A stretch of 64,000 nt of DNA from Vulcanimicrobiota bacterium (GCA_019637395.1 JAHBVR010000001.1:1-64000), one strand, 5' to 3'. Numbered from the stretch's first letter, positions 22,452 to 31,702 are shown. A program made the numbers and translations. Notes: generated by a model not told the origin, from the letters alone.

Positions 22452-24104
22452 TTAGTCTAAAAACCACAAGGGGATCTCCTGATAGGTATGATCCTCATGT
22501 TCCTCGTCCGCCTTGCCGGGGAAACGTTCGTCGCAATAACCGTAGTGAAAAACTTCGGGCATTTCCTCACCGCGGTGATAGCAATAGGCGGCCGCGGCCA
22601 CTTCCGCCTCATAATTACTGACCCGCTCGTGCTGGCGCAGATGAGCGGCCCAACTTTCCTCCAGATAGACTTCGCGAAACCGATGGGGAGCGGCCAGATC
22701 GCAATAAAGCGCCCAGCGAAGCACGCCATTGCGCAGGCGAATGCGCTTGAGTCTCTCCATGGCGGTGACGAATTCGCGCGCCTTCTCGGGGGCGATATCA
22801 TATTCCACCACGACCTGGATGGGGCCGTGGTTGAGCGGGATATCGACTTTAACATCCGGGTCTTCCCAGTGGTGAGAGGGATCATGATCATAACCTTCGC
22901 CGGTATGCAACGGAGCCACCCAGGCGGTGACGGCGCTGACAAAGAGCACGGCGCTGCTCAGTAAAAGACAGGAGCGCAGCCCCAAACCTCGGGCCAGATA
23001 ACCCCAGAACAAACCCCCCAGGGCGGCCGAACCGGCATAAACCAGCAGATACACCGACATGGCTCGCGCCCGCACCCAGGGCGGAGCCAACGACTGCGCG
23101 GCCAGATGAAAGCACGAGAGAATGCAAATCTGACAGCCGCCCGCCCAGAAAATCACCAGGTAGGGCAGCCAGTTGTTGGTGCATTCGGCCAGCATCCAAA
23201 AGACCGGCAGATAGGCCAGCCAGGCCCGGCTCACCATGGTATTGGCCGGATACCTGGCCCGCCAGCCCGGCAAAAGAAAGGAAGCCGTCAAGATGGAGCC
23301 CATCCCGAAGGTCACCAGCAGCAAGCCATAGCCCTGAGCTTCCATCTTGTATTCGCTCTTGCACAGCAGCGGCAGCAGCGACCATAGGCAACTGGTGGTG
23401 AACACAAAAATCCCGCTGCGCACCAGCACCAGGCGCAACACGGGGGAGTGGCGCACATGTTGGGCTCCCACTCGCATGGCCGAGACGAAGCGCTCGGCCG
23501 GCAAATTGCCCATTCGCTGTTTGCGCCGCCAGGCCAGCAGCACGCCGATCACGGCCAGAAAGGAGAGGCTGTTGATCAGAAAAGCTTTGCCCGCCCCCAG
23601 ATTGACCAGCACCAGGCCGGCCAGACCCGGCCCCACCGCGCGTGCGCAACTGATGCCCAGGCCGTTCAAAGTCACGGCCGCGGCCAGCTCTTGCTTGGGC
23701 ACGATTTCGGGGGTGATGGCGTGCCAACCCGGCGAATTCAGGGCCGAGCCCACCGCCAGATAAAAGGTGCAAATCAGCAAAATCCAGGGATTCATCATCC
23801 CCATCAAGGTGACCACCGCCATGGTGGCGGCCGCGATCAGCATCCAGGCCTGGGTAAAAATAAGCAATTTGCGCCGGTCCAGCACGTCCGCCAGAGCCCC
23901 GGCGGGGATGGCCAACAAGAACACCGGCAAGGCGCTGGCCACTTGAGCCAGAGAAACCATCAAAGGATCCGGCGCCATGGTCGCCATTAACCAGGTGCTC
24001 GACACTTCTTGAATCCAATTGCCGATATTGGATACAATGGTGGCCACCCAGAGCATGCGAAACAGCGGGCGCCGTAGCGGGCTCGGACCGGGACTTTGAC
24101 TCAC
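22452..24104 (-). CDS. MFS_3-type exporter with C-terminal monooxygenase-like domain
   Basis: 550 aa. Twelve-helix major facilitator of the EntS/PF05977 type (PLFRMLWVATIVSNIGNWIQEVSSTWLM at the N terminus, split here as in family members; loop 2-3 GALADVLDRRK). After helix 12 about 130 cytosolic residues contain an antibiotic-biosynthesis-monooxygenase-like fold (VVVEYDIAPEKAREF, FREVYLEESW), usual for this family. Such proteins export siderophores or hydrophobic compounds; the cargo is unknown. It is first in a minus-strand run with rluD and the 75-aa gene. Confidence 0.85.
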   Translation of the reverse strand: MSQSPGPSPLRRPLFRMLWVATIVSNIGNWIQEVSSTWLMATMAPDPLMVSLAQVASALPVFLLAIPAGALADVLDRRKLLIFTQAWMLIAAATMAVVTLMGMMNPWILLICTFYLAVGSALNSPGWHAITPEIVPKQELAAAVTLNGLGISCARAVGPGLAGLVLVNLGAGKAFLINSLSFLAVIGVLLAWRRKQRMGNLPAERFVSAMRVGAQHVRHSPVLRLVLVRSGIFVFTTSCLWSLLPLLCKSEYKMEAQGYGLLLVTFGMGSILTASFLLPGWRARYPANTMVSRAWLAYLPVFWMLAECTNNWLPYLVIFWAGGCQICILSCFHLAAQSLAPPWVRARAMSVYLLVYAGSAALGGLFWGYLARGLGLRSCLLLSSAVLFVSAVTAWVAPLHTGEGYDHDPSHHWEDPDVKVDIPLNHGPIQVVVEYDIAPEKAREFVTAMERLKRIRLRNGVLRWALYCDLAAPHRFREVYLEESWAAHLRQHERVSNYEAEVAAAAYCYHRGEEMPEVFHYGYCDERFPGKADEEHEDHTYQEIPLWFLD

Positions 24105-24162
24105 AGCCGTCGCCCTTCGCTACCGCAACCCCCCCTTCATCCTCCCGTAGCGGCGCGAAGGT

Positions 24163-24744
24163 CTAAAGCCAACAGGTCTTCATCAAGAGTTCCCAGGTCA
24201 TGGGTCGCGAAGCTCCGGTTTCGCGCAGTAGCGGCTCCAGAGTGCCGGCCACCACCGCCTCCACCTGCTTGAGGTCCTTTTCCTGGAATGATCCGTCGCT
24301 GTGGACCCGCCGGTCGAGGTAGTAAAAGCCACAGACCTCCCCCGAGCGACAGCGGATGGGCACGAAGAGCACGCTGGTGATTCCGGTTATCAAGACGCTG
24401 GTCACGGAGAATCGATCGGGTTCTTCCATATGCACGAGCAAACGCGGCTCCGCTTCCTCAATCAAGGACTTGAGAATACTGACACTGATCAGCTCGGTGG
24501 TCCAGAGACTTTCCGGATCCAGGTTATGCAGCCGCCCGTTCCCTGAATACGTGACCATTGCGCGCTCGGCCCGCAACCCTTCTTCAGCGAAAGTAAGGGC
24601 CTGGGCAAAAGCCTGCTCATAGAGAGAGCGAAGGTGCACCTCTTCGTACATCCCGCCCTTTTCGCAGAGTCGGTGGCCGTGGCCTTCACGACTACGCAAA
24701 CACGCGCACACATCCCCCTGAAAACCGTGCCGACAAATTAACAT
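24163..24744 (-). CDS. GAF-domain protein with N-terminal Cys/His motif
   Basis: 193 aa from ATG 24744. The first 30 residues hold C/H residues (LICRHGF, DVCACLRSREGHGHRLCEKGG) that could bind zinc. The rest is a GAF domain (ALTFAEEGLRAERAMV, VTSVLITGITSVLFVPIRC, VCGFYYLDRR, then a helix FQEKDLKQVEAVVAGTLEPLL), like GAF parts of sigma54 activators and FHA-GAF regulators. No effector domain follows, so it is a stand-alone sensor. Divergent from the orphan-protein cluster. Confidence 0.7.
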   Translation of the reverse strand: MLICRHGFQGDVCACLRSREGHGHRLCEKGGMYEEVHLRSLYEQAFAQALTFAEEGLRAERAMVTYSGNGRLHNLDPESLWTTELISVSILKSLIEEAEPRLLVHMEEPDRFSVTSVLITGITSVLFVPIRCRSGEVCGFYYLDRRVHSDGSFQEKDLKQVEAVVAGTLEPLLRETGASRPMTWELLMKTCWL

Positions 24745-24845
24745 TTTGCTTACATCGTTACCCCAAAATCGACCTTTTTCAGGACCGCCCCCCCTAGAGT
24801 TCTGCCAGTAGCAGGTGCAAAAACGAGACTGAGAGGGAATGATCG

Positions 24846-25646
24846 ATGAACGGTTTGCAGACCTTGAACAGTAGGGTGCTTCTTCAGCGCTATCACCAGG
24901 AGCCATCCTATCGCCTCGCCGAGGAAGCTCCCCCCAAAAGTGAAGACACACTGGTAGCCGCTCCTCAAATAGATCCTCTTATATACACGCGCAAGATGTT
25001 TTCCCATGAAGATACCAGGGAGCAGGACCGCGCCATCGCCGCGGGCAGTCAGGCCATCAGCGCGGACCTGGGCCAGGTAAGCAATATTTTGTGGGCCAGC
25101 GAGCTCTCCGTGGACTATCGGGCGAAGAAAGCCGCCGCGGAAGCATTCCGCCAAAACGTCGGCGGCGCCAAGGAAGACGTCGTCAAGGCCGCCGCTCGAC
25201 AGGCCGCCAGGGAAGCCATTGCAGACGCCACCCAAACAGCAGCCAGCCGCTCCGTGGAGAGTGTTGCCCGCGAAGCGGCGAAAAAGGGAGGAACTCTGGC
25301 GGGCGCCACTGGCACCGCCAACCATGCCGCCGCCAGGCAAGCGCTCGCCGAAGGCGCGGAAGCTGCCGCGGAGGCTGGCGCCAAAGCGGCTGGTAAAGGC
25401 TTGCTGAAACAGGGCGCCAAAATGGCCGGCCGCTTTGTTCCCTTTCTCAACTACGGCATCATGGCAGCCGATTGGACCACCGCAGCGGCCACCTGGCGCG
25501 ACCCCGAAGCTTCCCTCACGAAAAAAGTCACCTCGGGCGTGACCGCGATTGGCTCCACCATCGCGGCCGTCACTCCACCACCCGTCAGTTGGATTGGATC
25601 GGGTATTGCAATGGTGTCCGGTTGGCTCGGCAGCCTGTTCGGATAA
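24846..25646 (+). CDS. Orphan Ala/Gly-rich protein with C-terminal hydrophobic segment
   Basis: 266 aa. GAGAGGGA precedes the ATG. Residues 60-200 are Ala-rich helices (KAAARQAAREAIADATQ, EGAEAAAEAGAKAAGKG). The C terminus (GVTAIGSTIAAVTPPP, GSGIAMVSGWLGSLFG) is a glycine-zipper-like hydrophobic region. No signal peptide. The composition recalls membrane-inserting effectors or translocators, but I recognise no family. First of three small orphan genes in the same direction. Confidence 0.6.
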   Translation: MNGLQTLNSRVLLQRYHQEPSYRLAEEAPPKSEDTLVAAPQIDPLIYTRKMFSHEDTREQDRAIAAGSQAISADLGQVSNILWASELSVDYRAKKAAAEAFRQNVGGAKEDVVKAAARQAAREAIADATQTAASRSVESVAREAAKKGGTLAGATGTANHAAARQALAEGAEAAAEAGAKAAGKGLLKQGAKMAGRFVPFLNYGIMAADWTTAAATWRDPEASLTKKVTSGVTAIGSTIAAVTPPPVSWIGSGIAMVSGWLGSLFG

Positions 25647-25703
25647 CGATTCAGGTCCACGCGGAAGTTTTGCATCACCAACACACAAATGGAGGATAAA
25701 ATC

Positions 25704-26039
25704 ATGGATCTGACCACCAGGGCAGCTAATTTCGTCAGCAACCCGCGCACCCGGCAGTTTTTGAGTGATCGCCGCAATCAGCAATTGCTGGGCGAAGCCG
25801 CTTTAGATTTGCCCGGGATGTGGCGCGATCGAAGCATGCTTCTACAGGGAAAAAATCTCAAATTTGCAGCCAATCACAACCATTTGATCCGGTTGGCTGA
25901 CAACAATCGGGCCCTGATCGCGCATCTGGCAGAGACAACCGGCAATCCCACCTTGGAGAAAGCGGCCAACTGGCCCACCCTGATTCATCTGGCCGCCGAA
26001 AATCCCCAAACCACGCGTTTTCTAGCGAATTTAACCTGA
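25704..26039 (+). CDS. Orphan helical-repeat protein, 111 aa
   Basis: ATG 25704 with GGAGGA at 25690-25695. Three loosely similar helical units can be aligned: TRQFLSDRRNQQLLGEAALD, NHLIRLADNNRALIAHLAE and WPTLIHLAAENPQTTRFLANL, about 22-24 residues each and rich in Asn, Leu and Ala. No family recognised. It could be a helical-repeat binding protein or chaperone for its neighbour. Confidence 0.6.
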   Translation: MDLTTRAANFVSNPRTRQFLSDRRNQQLLGEAALDLPGMWRDRSMLLQGKNLKFAANHNHLIRLADNNRALIAHLAETTGNPTLEKAANWPTLIHLAAENPQTTRFLANLT

Positions 26040-26127
26040 TCTGAAGCCGTGGCGGCGCTGCTGAAGCGCTGAACCAACCGTTCACAGTGCGAGCAGAAAT
26101 AGACCCAACAAACGGAGGTAATCAACA

Positions 26128-26328
26128 ATGAATTCGCTTGGCCATATTCTCAACCCCAACCGTCGCCAACCCGCCCTTGAGCTCTATCAGTCCTCCCCTA
26201 CCGCTTTCGAAGCGCCGCCCCCTTTATTATGCCCGGTAGATCGTCTCGATCTGGGTGACTGCTTTGTGCCCGAGCAGCCGGAACAGTTGCGCTGGCTGCT
26301 GCAGGGCCTGGCCTCCAACTTCGCTTAG
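26128..26328 (+). CDS. Small orphan protein, 66 aa
   Basis: A strong Shine-Dalgarno GGAGGT precedes ATG 26128. The product is Pro/Leu-rich, with PPPLLCPVDRLDLGDCF holding its two Cys. No membrane segment or known domain. It ends 26 nt before the FHA-BTAD regulator start and is probably on the same transcript. Confidence 0.6.
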   Translation: MNSLGHILNPNRRQPALELYQSSPTAFEAPPPLLCPVDRLDLGDCFVPEQPEQLRWLLQGLASNFA

Positions 26329-26354
26329 TGCCTCGCTGACAAACCAGGGAGCGA

Positions 26355-27734
26355 TTGCAGTTGCTAGAACTGACTGGTTGGATGTCTTCCGACGAATTGG
26401 ACGAGTTGACCGATAATGTCCGGGCCGAGACCTTCGTCCCGGCGGGAGCGCATCTGGAGCTGCAAATTCAACAGCCGGGGGGACGGGAGTTCCGCTTCCC
26501 CTTCCTCGACTCGGAAATCGCCTTTCCCGAACCGTCTCTCTGGCGAGCCCGGCTGGTCTCGGACACGGTCATTCTGCACAATGCCGGCACCGGCCAGTCA
26601 CTCCCCCTACCGGCCGGCACCACTATCGACCTGGAGGAAAGCATGGTCTCCTTGATAGATGCTCGCCAGGCCCCGGTGGGACGGCTCGAGGGCATCAGCG
26701 AGCCCTACACCGGCAGGTTCTGGACTATCGATCTGCAGCAAACCCGGCTGGGCCGGCGCGGCAAGCGGTTCAACCACATCGAGCTCAACCATCCCAGCAT
26801 CTCGCGAGCTCACGCTTCTTTTCTGCCGGACCAGCACGGCCGGGTCACTCTGATGGCGGAATCGGCGGGTAGCGCCGTCAGCCTCAACGGCCAGGCCCTC
26901 AATCCCGGCGACAGACGCCTGGCCAACCACGGAGACCTGCTCACCCTGGGAGCCCTGCAGTTCCGCTTTCACGCCTCGGAAACGGCCCAGACCGGACGCA
27001 GCCTGCTCAATGTTCTCTCCCTGGGAACCTTTCAGGCGGCCCTGGGAGGCCCGGCCGAGACGGGCGTTCAGCTCACCACCAAAAAAGCTCGCTGGTTGCT
27101 GGCCGCACTGGCCGCCAACTGGGGCACGGCCAAGCCGGTGGAGACGCTGATCGACTGGCTCTGGCCAGAGCTCACCGAGGATCGCGGCCGGCGCAACCTC
27201 AGCCACGCCATCAGCCGCATTCGCGAAGAATTGCAGTGTGCGCCGGCTGACTTTGAAACCCTGATGCTGCGCACTCCTTCTACCCTGAGCCTGAACCCGG
27301 AACGGTTGGGCAGCCACGATTATCACGAAGTGCGCAAACTGACGCAAAGCCGAGGCGCCCTGACCTCACCAGCGGCGCTGGAATTGCTGCTATCTCTCTA
27401 CAAAGGTCCCTATCTGCCAACCTGCCTGGAAGACTGGGCCCACCACATCCGGCAGAGCCTGGAACTCGACGTGCTGGGCACGCTGCTGGCCACGGCCCGC
27501 TACTTCCACGGCCAGTCAGACTGGGAACCGGTCGCCCGGGCCGCCGAAAAAGGCCTGGAATTGGACAACCTTAATGAAGATGCGCTCGCCCTGCTGATGG
27601 AGAGCTGTCTCCAAAGCGGCCGTCCCGAGCGCGTCATCAGGCTCTACGAGGGGCATCTTCGACGGCTCCAGGCGGAAGGGCTCGAGCCCGGCATGGAGCT
27701 GGTCCGACTTCACCTGCGGGCGACCTTGTCTTGA
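26355..27734 (+). CDS. FHA-domain / BTAD (SARP-like) regulator
   Basis: 459 aa, TTG start at 26355 with AGGGAG upstream. After a 120-residue N-terminal region comes an FHA domain: LGRRGKRFNHIEL, HPSISRAHASF and SLNGQALNPGDRR, with the phosphothreonine-binding Arg, Ser and Asn positions present. A winged-helix segment (TKKARWLLAALA, LIDWLWPE, GRRNLSHAISRIRE) is followed by a bacterial transcriptional activation (BTAD/TPR) domain to the end. FHA reads phosphothreonine, and a Ser/Thr kinase is encoded four genes downstream in the same overlapping run. It probably controls this operon's transcription. Confidence 0.85.
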   Translation: MQLLELTGWMSSDELDELTDNVRAETFVPAGAHLELQIQQPGGREFRFPFLDSEIAFPEPSLWRARLVSDTVILHNAGTGQSLPLPAGTTIDLEESMVSLIDARQAPVGRLEGISEPYTGRFWTIDLQQTRLGRRGKRFNHIELNHPSISRAHASFLPDQHGRVTLMAESAGSAVSLNGQALNPGDRRLANHGDLLTLGALQFRFHASETAQTGRSLLNVLSLGTFQAALGGPAETGVQLTTKKARWLLAALAANWGTAKPVETLIDWLWPELTEDRGRRNLSHAISRIREELQCAPADFETLMLRTPSTLSLNPERLGSHDYHEVRKLTQSRGALTSPAALELLLSLYKGPYLPTCLEDWAHHIRQSLELDVLGTLLATARYFHGQSDWEPVARAAEKGLELDNLNEDALALLMESCLQSGRPERVIRLYEGHLRRLQAEGLEPGMELVRLHLRATLS

Positions 27735-28294
27735 GGCGAGCTTTTTCATTAGCCGAGCTGGTGGTGGCTCTGGGGTTGGGAATCGTGCTCAGCATCCTGC
27801 TCTACCAGGCCTTGATTACGGCCATCCGGCTCACCGCCAGAGCCAGCGAGCGCAGCAAGGCCCAACTGGAAGCCACCGTCGTCTGGAACCGTCTGGTGCG
27901 CGACCTGCAGGCCAGCGACGTCAGCCAGGTCATCCTGGTGGCTCTGCCCAATCCAGCCGGACAGGGACTGCTTTTGCCCATCCTGGACGGGATCACCGCC
28001 TCGGGCGCGCGGGAATGGTCTAAAAATCAGGTGATGCTCCACTGGGACCGCACCAGCAAAGAACTCCACCGCCGCCTGGCCTTCCAGCCGGTGGTCGACC
28101 CGGCCAATCCTCTGCCCGGTTTCCTGGTCCTGCTGGAGGCTCCCAAAGGGCCCACCGACCGCCTTTTGAGCAACTGCCTGCAGAGCTTTCAGGCCACCCT
28201 CACGCCCTCGTCTTTGATCAGCCTGGATTTAACCTTTGAGGTATCCCCCGGCCGGCAACTGAGGCTGGCCGGCAGCATCGGAGCCAGAAATTGA
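27731..28294 (+). CDS. Pseudopilin / minor type IV pilin
   Basis: 187 aa, TTG start overlapping the preceding stop (TTGA). The prepilin leader is very short: MRRAFSLAELVVALGLG, with Ala at -1 and Glu at +5, followed by the hydrophobic helix. The rest is a globular beta domain like PilW/GspJ. It is expected to be cut and N-methylated by a prepilin peptidase not seen here. Confidence 0.8.
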   Translation: MRRAFSLAELVVALGLGIVLSILLYQALITAIRLTARASERSKAQLEATVVWNRLVRDLQASDVSQVILVALPNPAGQGLLLPILDGITASGAREWSKNQVMLHWDRTSKELHRRLAFQPVVDPANPLPGFLVLLEAPKGPTDRLLSNCLQSFQATLTPSSLISLDLTFEVSPGRQLRLAGSIGARN

Positions 28295-28656
28295 CCATGA
28301 TTGAAAGTGTGGCCTCAGCCACCGTCCTGGCGCTGACCCTGGTCGCCATGGTGGCGCTGGCCCCACGCGCTCTGCGCGCGGCCACCCACATCGAAACCCG
28401 ATCGCAGGCCCACAAACTGGCCCAGACGATTTTAGAACAGCATCGTCGCCTGCCGGCCGCCCAACTTCAGCCCCAAGCGAGTCTGGCCCTGACCGCCTAC
28501 GCGCTCGACACGCAAGGGACGCGGCTGACCCCTGAGCTGCAAATCGTCGGGGTCAAACCGCTGACTCGGGAGTTACGCGTCAAGGTAAGTTGGGAAGAAG
28601 GCGGAGCCCGCCGGGAGATTCTCCACAGCGCCGTGGTGACGGAGTTGAGGCGATGA
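28291..28656 (+). CDS. Pilin-like protein without a recognisable leader
   Basis: 121 aa. ATG 28297 or TTG 28291 starts directly at TMIESVASATVLALTL, which looks like the mature end of a pilin with the +5 Glu but no basic leader or Gly/Ala cleavage residue. The globular part is short (VGVKPLTRELRVKVSWEEGG), similar to PilV/GspI. Overlaps both flanking genes. Confidence 0.65.
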   Translation: MTMIESVASATVLALTLVAMVALAPRALRAATHIETRSQAHKLAQTILEQHRRLPAAQLQPQASLALTAYALDTQGTRLTPELQIVGVKPLTRELRVKVSWEEGGARREILHSAVVTELRR

Positions 28657-30437
28657 AACGCCGGGGCAACTTGCTGCTGGCCCTGGTGGTTTCTCTGACC
28701 TGCTTTGCCTTACTCTTTGTAGCCGCAGGAGTGGCCATTTCGCCGGTGGGCTTGAGTCAGCGCCTGGACCAGCAACAGGCGGCCCGCAACGCAGCCGAAT
28801 CGGCCATTCAGCTGGCCCTGGCGGAACTCTACGACAACCCCGACTGGGGCAAAGACCAACAGGCCCAACTGAGCTGGAAGTCTGCCGAAGGAGGAACGGC
28901 CCGACTGACCTTCGAGCCCTCGGACCCCAACTACAGTACAAACCGGATCGGGCTTGAAACGCCGGGACGCGGCTCGCGCGGGCCCGTTCCCCCCGATGCT
29001 GTCCAACTGATCGGTATTGGCCATTTTGGAGAGCTACAGGTTCGGGTGCTGGCCGTCTACCACGTTCCTCCGTTTCCTTACGCCGTAATCAGCACCGCTC
29101 AATTCCAAAGCGGGGGGAATCTTCTGGTCGGAGCCCTGCTGCCCGGCCAGGATCCGGCCAACCTGCTCAAGCCACAGGCCGAGGAACTGCTGCAACCAGC
29201 CGGTGTGGCCTCGCAAGAGCGATCGGTGGAAGCGGTCAAGCTGGTCACGTCGGACCTGGTCCTGGGCGATCTTGTCTCCCCCGGTGGAATCGTGGCGCCC
29301 ACCGGCACCTACCGAGGCAAACTGCGCGCGGGCGAACAGGTGCAGGCGATTCCCAGCATTGATCTGGATCGTTTTCGGCCGCCCGAGGGGGTGACGGAGG
29401 AATTGGAAGCCGGCGGCATCGCCTCCCGATCCGACAAACTCAACCTGGCCAGCTTTCATCACGTGGGCGGCAGCCTGAGCATCCCCAACGGTTTGAACCT
29501 CGACTCCGGAGCGCTCTACGTGGACGGCGACCTGACCATCGAAGGGGGCGTGAGCGGCAAAGGTCTGATTGTCAGCAAAGGAAAGGTCACGATTCACGGC
29601 GGGGCCGACCTGACCAGCCAGAACCAACTGGCGCTGCTTTCGAAAGGCTCGGTTACACTGGAGGGGGGCAACCAGGACAACAGCTTCCGGGGAATGGTTT
29701 ACACCGAAGGCGATTTGAAAGCCGACCGGGTACAGATTGCGGGAGTTCTGGTGGCCAACGGAAAAACGCCGGGCACCGGCAAAATCGAGATGAGTGACAC
29801 TCGGCTGGCAGTGGACCCGTCTCTTACTTTTAAAGCCAACTGGCTCTCGCCTCAAAGCACCAACTATCGCAAGAACGTCATCGGCGCGCCCGGAAAGAAC
29901 GACTTCAGCGCCACCACCCACCAGACGGTCGAACCGCAAAGGGACGGTAGCTTTAAAGTCCGTTGGAACCTGGACCTGGGATTCTCCAAAATTTCCAGCA
30001 TTCCGCGGGGCGACTGGAATCAGTCTCCCACGCCGGTGGCGGTCGGCAAATACTCGGGGCTGGTGCGTGAAGATGTGTATGACCGCGAGGGCAAACTGGT
30101 TTCTCAAAAGAAAAAAACCGCGGCTGAAATCGTAGCCGCGCTGAAAGCCGATGCCTTCTTAGCGCAACTGGATATCCGCCATACCACCCGAAACTATCGC
30201 AGCAACGGCCAGAAAGGCTTCTATCAATACCAAACCAACAGCTACAGCCGCTCGGTCGATACTGAAGTGGATATTCTCGACTGGATTGCGCAGGATGTCG
30301 CTTTCTTCGTGGCCAGGGCCGGTCCGCAATCCACCGGCGGGCACCATCTCGATTTGAATTTTGACCTGAATCAGTTTTTGCCTCTGAGTGACACTTTGCG
30401 CATCCTGCAATGGAAGCAACTCCAGGACAGCGAGTAG
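28653..30437 (+). CDS. PilX-like membrane-anchored beta-helical protein
   Basis: 594 aa from ATG 28653 (ATGA overlap). The N terminus MKRRGNLLLALVVSLTCFAL and the NAAESAIQLALAEL segment resemble PilX/GspK minor pilins. The long middle part (residues ~250-400) has repeating GGSLSIPNG, DGDLTIEGGV, SKGKVTIHGG and KGSVTLEGGN units, a bactofilin- or adhesin-like beta-helix. The large exposed domain suggests a tip adhesin or cargo of the pilus. Confidence 0.75.
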   Translation: MKRRGNLLLALVVSLTCFALLFVAAGVAISPVGLSQRLDQQQAARNAAESAIQLALAELYDNPDWGKDQQAQLSWKSAEGGTARLTFEPSDPNYSTNRIGLETPGRGSRGPVPPDAVQLIGIGHFGELQVRVLAVYHVPPFPYAVISTAQFQSGGNLLVGALLPGQDPANLLKPQAEELLQPAGVASQERSVEAVKLVTSDLVLGDLVSPGGIVAPTGTYRGKLRAGEQVQAIPSIDLDRFRPPEGVTEELEAGGIASRSDKLNLASFHHVGGSLSIPNGLNLDSGALYVDGDLTIEGGVSGKGLIVSKGKVTIHGGADLTSQNQLALLSKGSVTLEGGNQDNSFRGMVYTEGDLKADRVQIAGVLVANGKTPGTGKIEMSDTRLAVDPSLTFKANWLSPQSTNYRKNVIGAPGKNDFSATTHQTVEPQRDGSFKVRWNLDLGFSKISSIPRGDWNQSPTPVAVGKYSGLVREDVYDREGKLVSQKKKTAAEIVAALKADAFLAQLDIRHTTRNYRSNGQKGFYQYQTNSYSRSVDTEVDILDWIAQDVAFFVARAGPQSTGGHHLDLNFDLNQFLPLSDTLRILQWKQLQDSE

Positions 30438-31702
30438 TGAAATGGCTGTTGGCGGCGCTGCTGATCGTTCCGGCCGAGGCCCAGGAACTCAAGGTTCGCT
30501 TCTACTGCAATCCGGTCGACGCGGAGGTCTACATGGTAGACACGGCCGACCACTATCTGGGACCGGCCAGCCAGTCTGTAAACATCACCTTTCCCAAGGA
30601 TGGCGGAGTTTACTTTCGCTTCGAGCGAGCCGGTTTCGCACCGCGCACGACCCTCGACCCCGTCTCTCGAGGCCGCTTGCAGCAGCAGGCCGAGGGCTTC
30701 CGCTACCCCCCGGACAGTCTGGGCCCGGTCGAGTTGGAGCCGCTCAAAGACTGGTCCAGTCGAGTGCTACAAGTCCGGCTGGGGCTAAGGCGTTGGGGGT
30801 GGTGGCTGCTGCTGCCCATCCTGGGTTTACCGGCCTTACGGAGCCGGCCGGCTCGAGCCGTGGTCGGACCGGCCGGAATGAAAGTCGGTGATTTCGAGGT
30901 TTTCGAGCAAATCGGCAAAGGCGGTATGTCGGAGGTCTATCGAGGGCGCCGCAGCCAGGACACGGTAGCCGTCAAAATCCTGCAGCTGGAGTTGGCCCAG
31001 GCGCAGGACGCAGCCGAGCGATTCCGGCGGGAAGTGCAGACTCATCTGGCTCTGAGCCATCCCAATCTGCCGATGCTGATCGATTGGGGCGAGCACAAGG
31101 ACGGCAGACTCTACCTGGCCATGGAATTATTGGAAGGCGAGACCCTCAAGGAGCGCCTGCTGCGTCAAAAAGTGCTGCCGGAGGCGGAAATGCTGACCAT
31201 ACTCACGGGAGTCGCCGCCGCCCTGGATTATCTCCATGAGAAAGGCTTCGTGCATCGCGACGTCAAGCCGTCCAACATCTTTTGCCTGGCCAACGGCGGT
31301 ATCAAGTTGACGGATATGGGCATTGCCCAGAATCTGGAACTGGCGCCGCTAACGCGCACAGGAACGATTGTGGGCACTCCTCAATATATGGCGCCCGAGC
31401 AAATCTCCGGCCAGGCGGTTCCTGCTTCGGATCAGTACGCGCTCGGGGTGATCGCCTTCGAAATGCTGGCCGGGAGGCGTCCCTTCCGGGCCAGCGAGGC
31501 GCGGGAACTGCTGCACCTGCAGCTCAGCCAGATGCCACCTTCTATCTTGGAACTCCGGCCGGAAGCTTCTCCGCTCCTCGAGGAAGCGCTTTTTCGCATG
31601 TTATCCAAGAATCCCAAGGCGCGCTTCGCGGACTGCGAATCGGCCGTGGCGGCGCTACGCCTGGGAATGACGAACGCGGCCTCGGACGAAACGATAGCTT
31701 AG
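30410..31702 (+). CDS. Membrane Ser/Thr kinase with exported PEGA-like N terminus
   Basis: 430 aa. Order: signal or anchor segment (VVKWLLAALLIVPAEAQ), a PEGA-like beta domain (~30-120: FYCNPVDAEVYMVDT, GVYFRFERAGFAP), a membrane helix (WGWWLLLPILGLPAL), then a Hanks-type kinase from ~158. Kinase motifs: IGKGGMSEVYRG, VAVKIL, HRDVKPSN, GTPQYMAPEQ. The DFG triad is DMG. This is inverted compared with PknB, where the kinase is N-terminal. GTG 30437 may be the true start. Probable partner of the FHA regulator in the same run. Confidence 0.85.
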   Translation: MEATPGQRVVKWLLAALLIVPAEAQELKVRFYCNPVDAEVYMVDTADHYLGPASQSVNITFPKDGGVYFRFERAGFAPRTTLDPVSRGRLQQQAEGFRYPPDSLGPVELEPLKDWSSRVLQVRLGLRRWGWWLLLPILGLPALRSRPARAVVGPAGMKVGDFEVFEQIGKGGMSEVYRGRRSQDTVAVKILQLELAQAQDAAERFRREVQTHLALSHPNLPMLIDWGEHKDGRLYLAMELLEGETLKERLLRQKVLPEAEMLTILTGVAAALDYLHEKGFVHRDVKPSNIFCLANGGIKLTDMGIAQNLELAPLTRTGTIVGTPQYMAPEQISGQAVPASDQYALGVIAFEMLAGRRPFRASEARELLHLQLSQMPPSILELRPEASPLLEEALFRMLSKNPKARFADCESAVAALRLGMTNAASDETIA

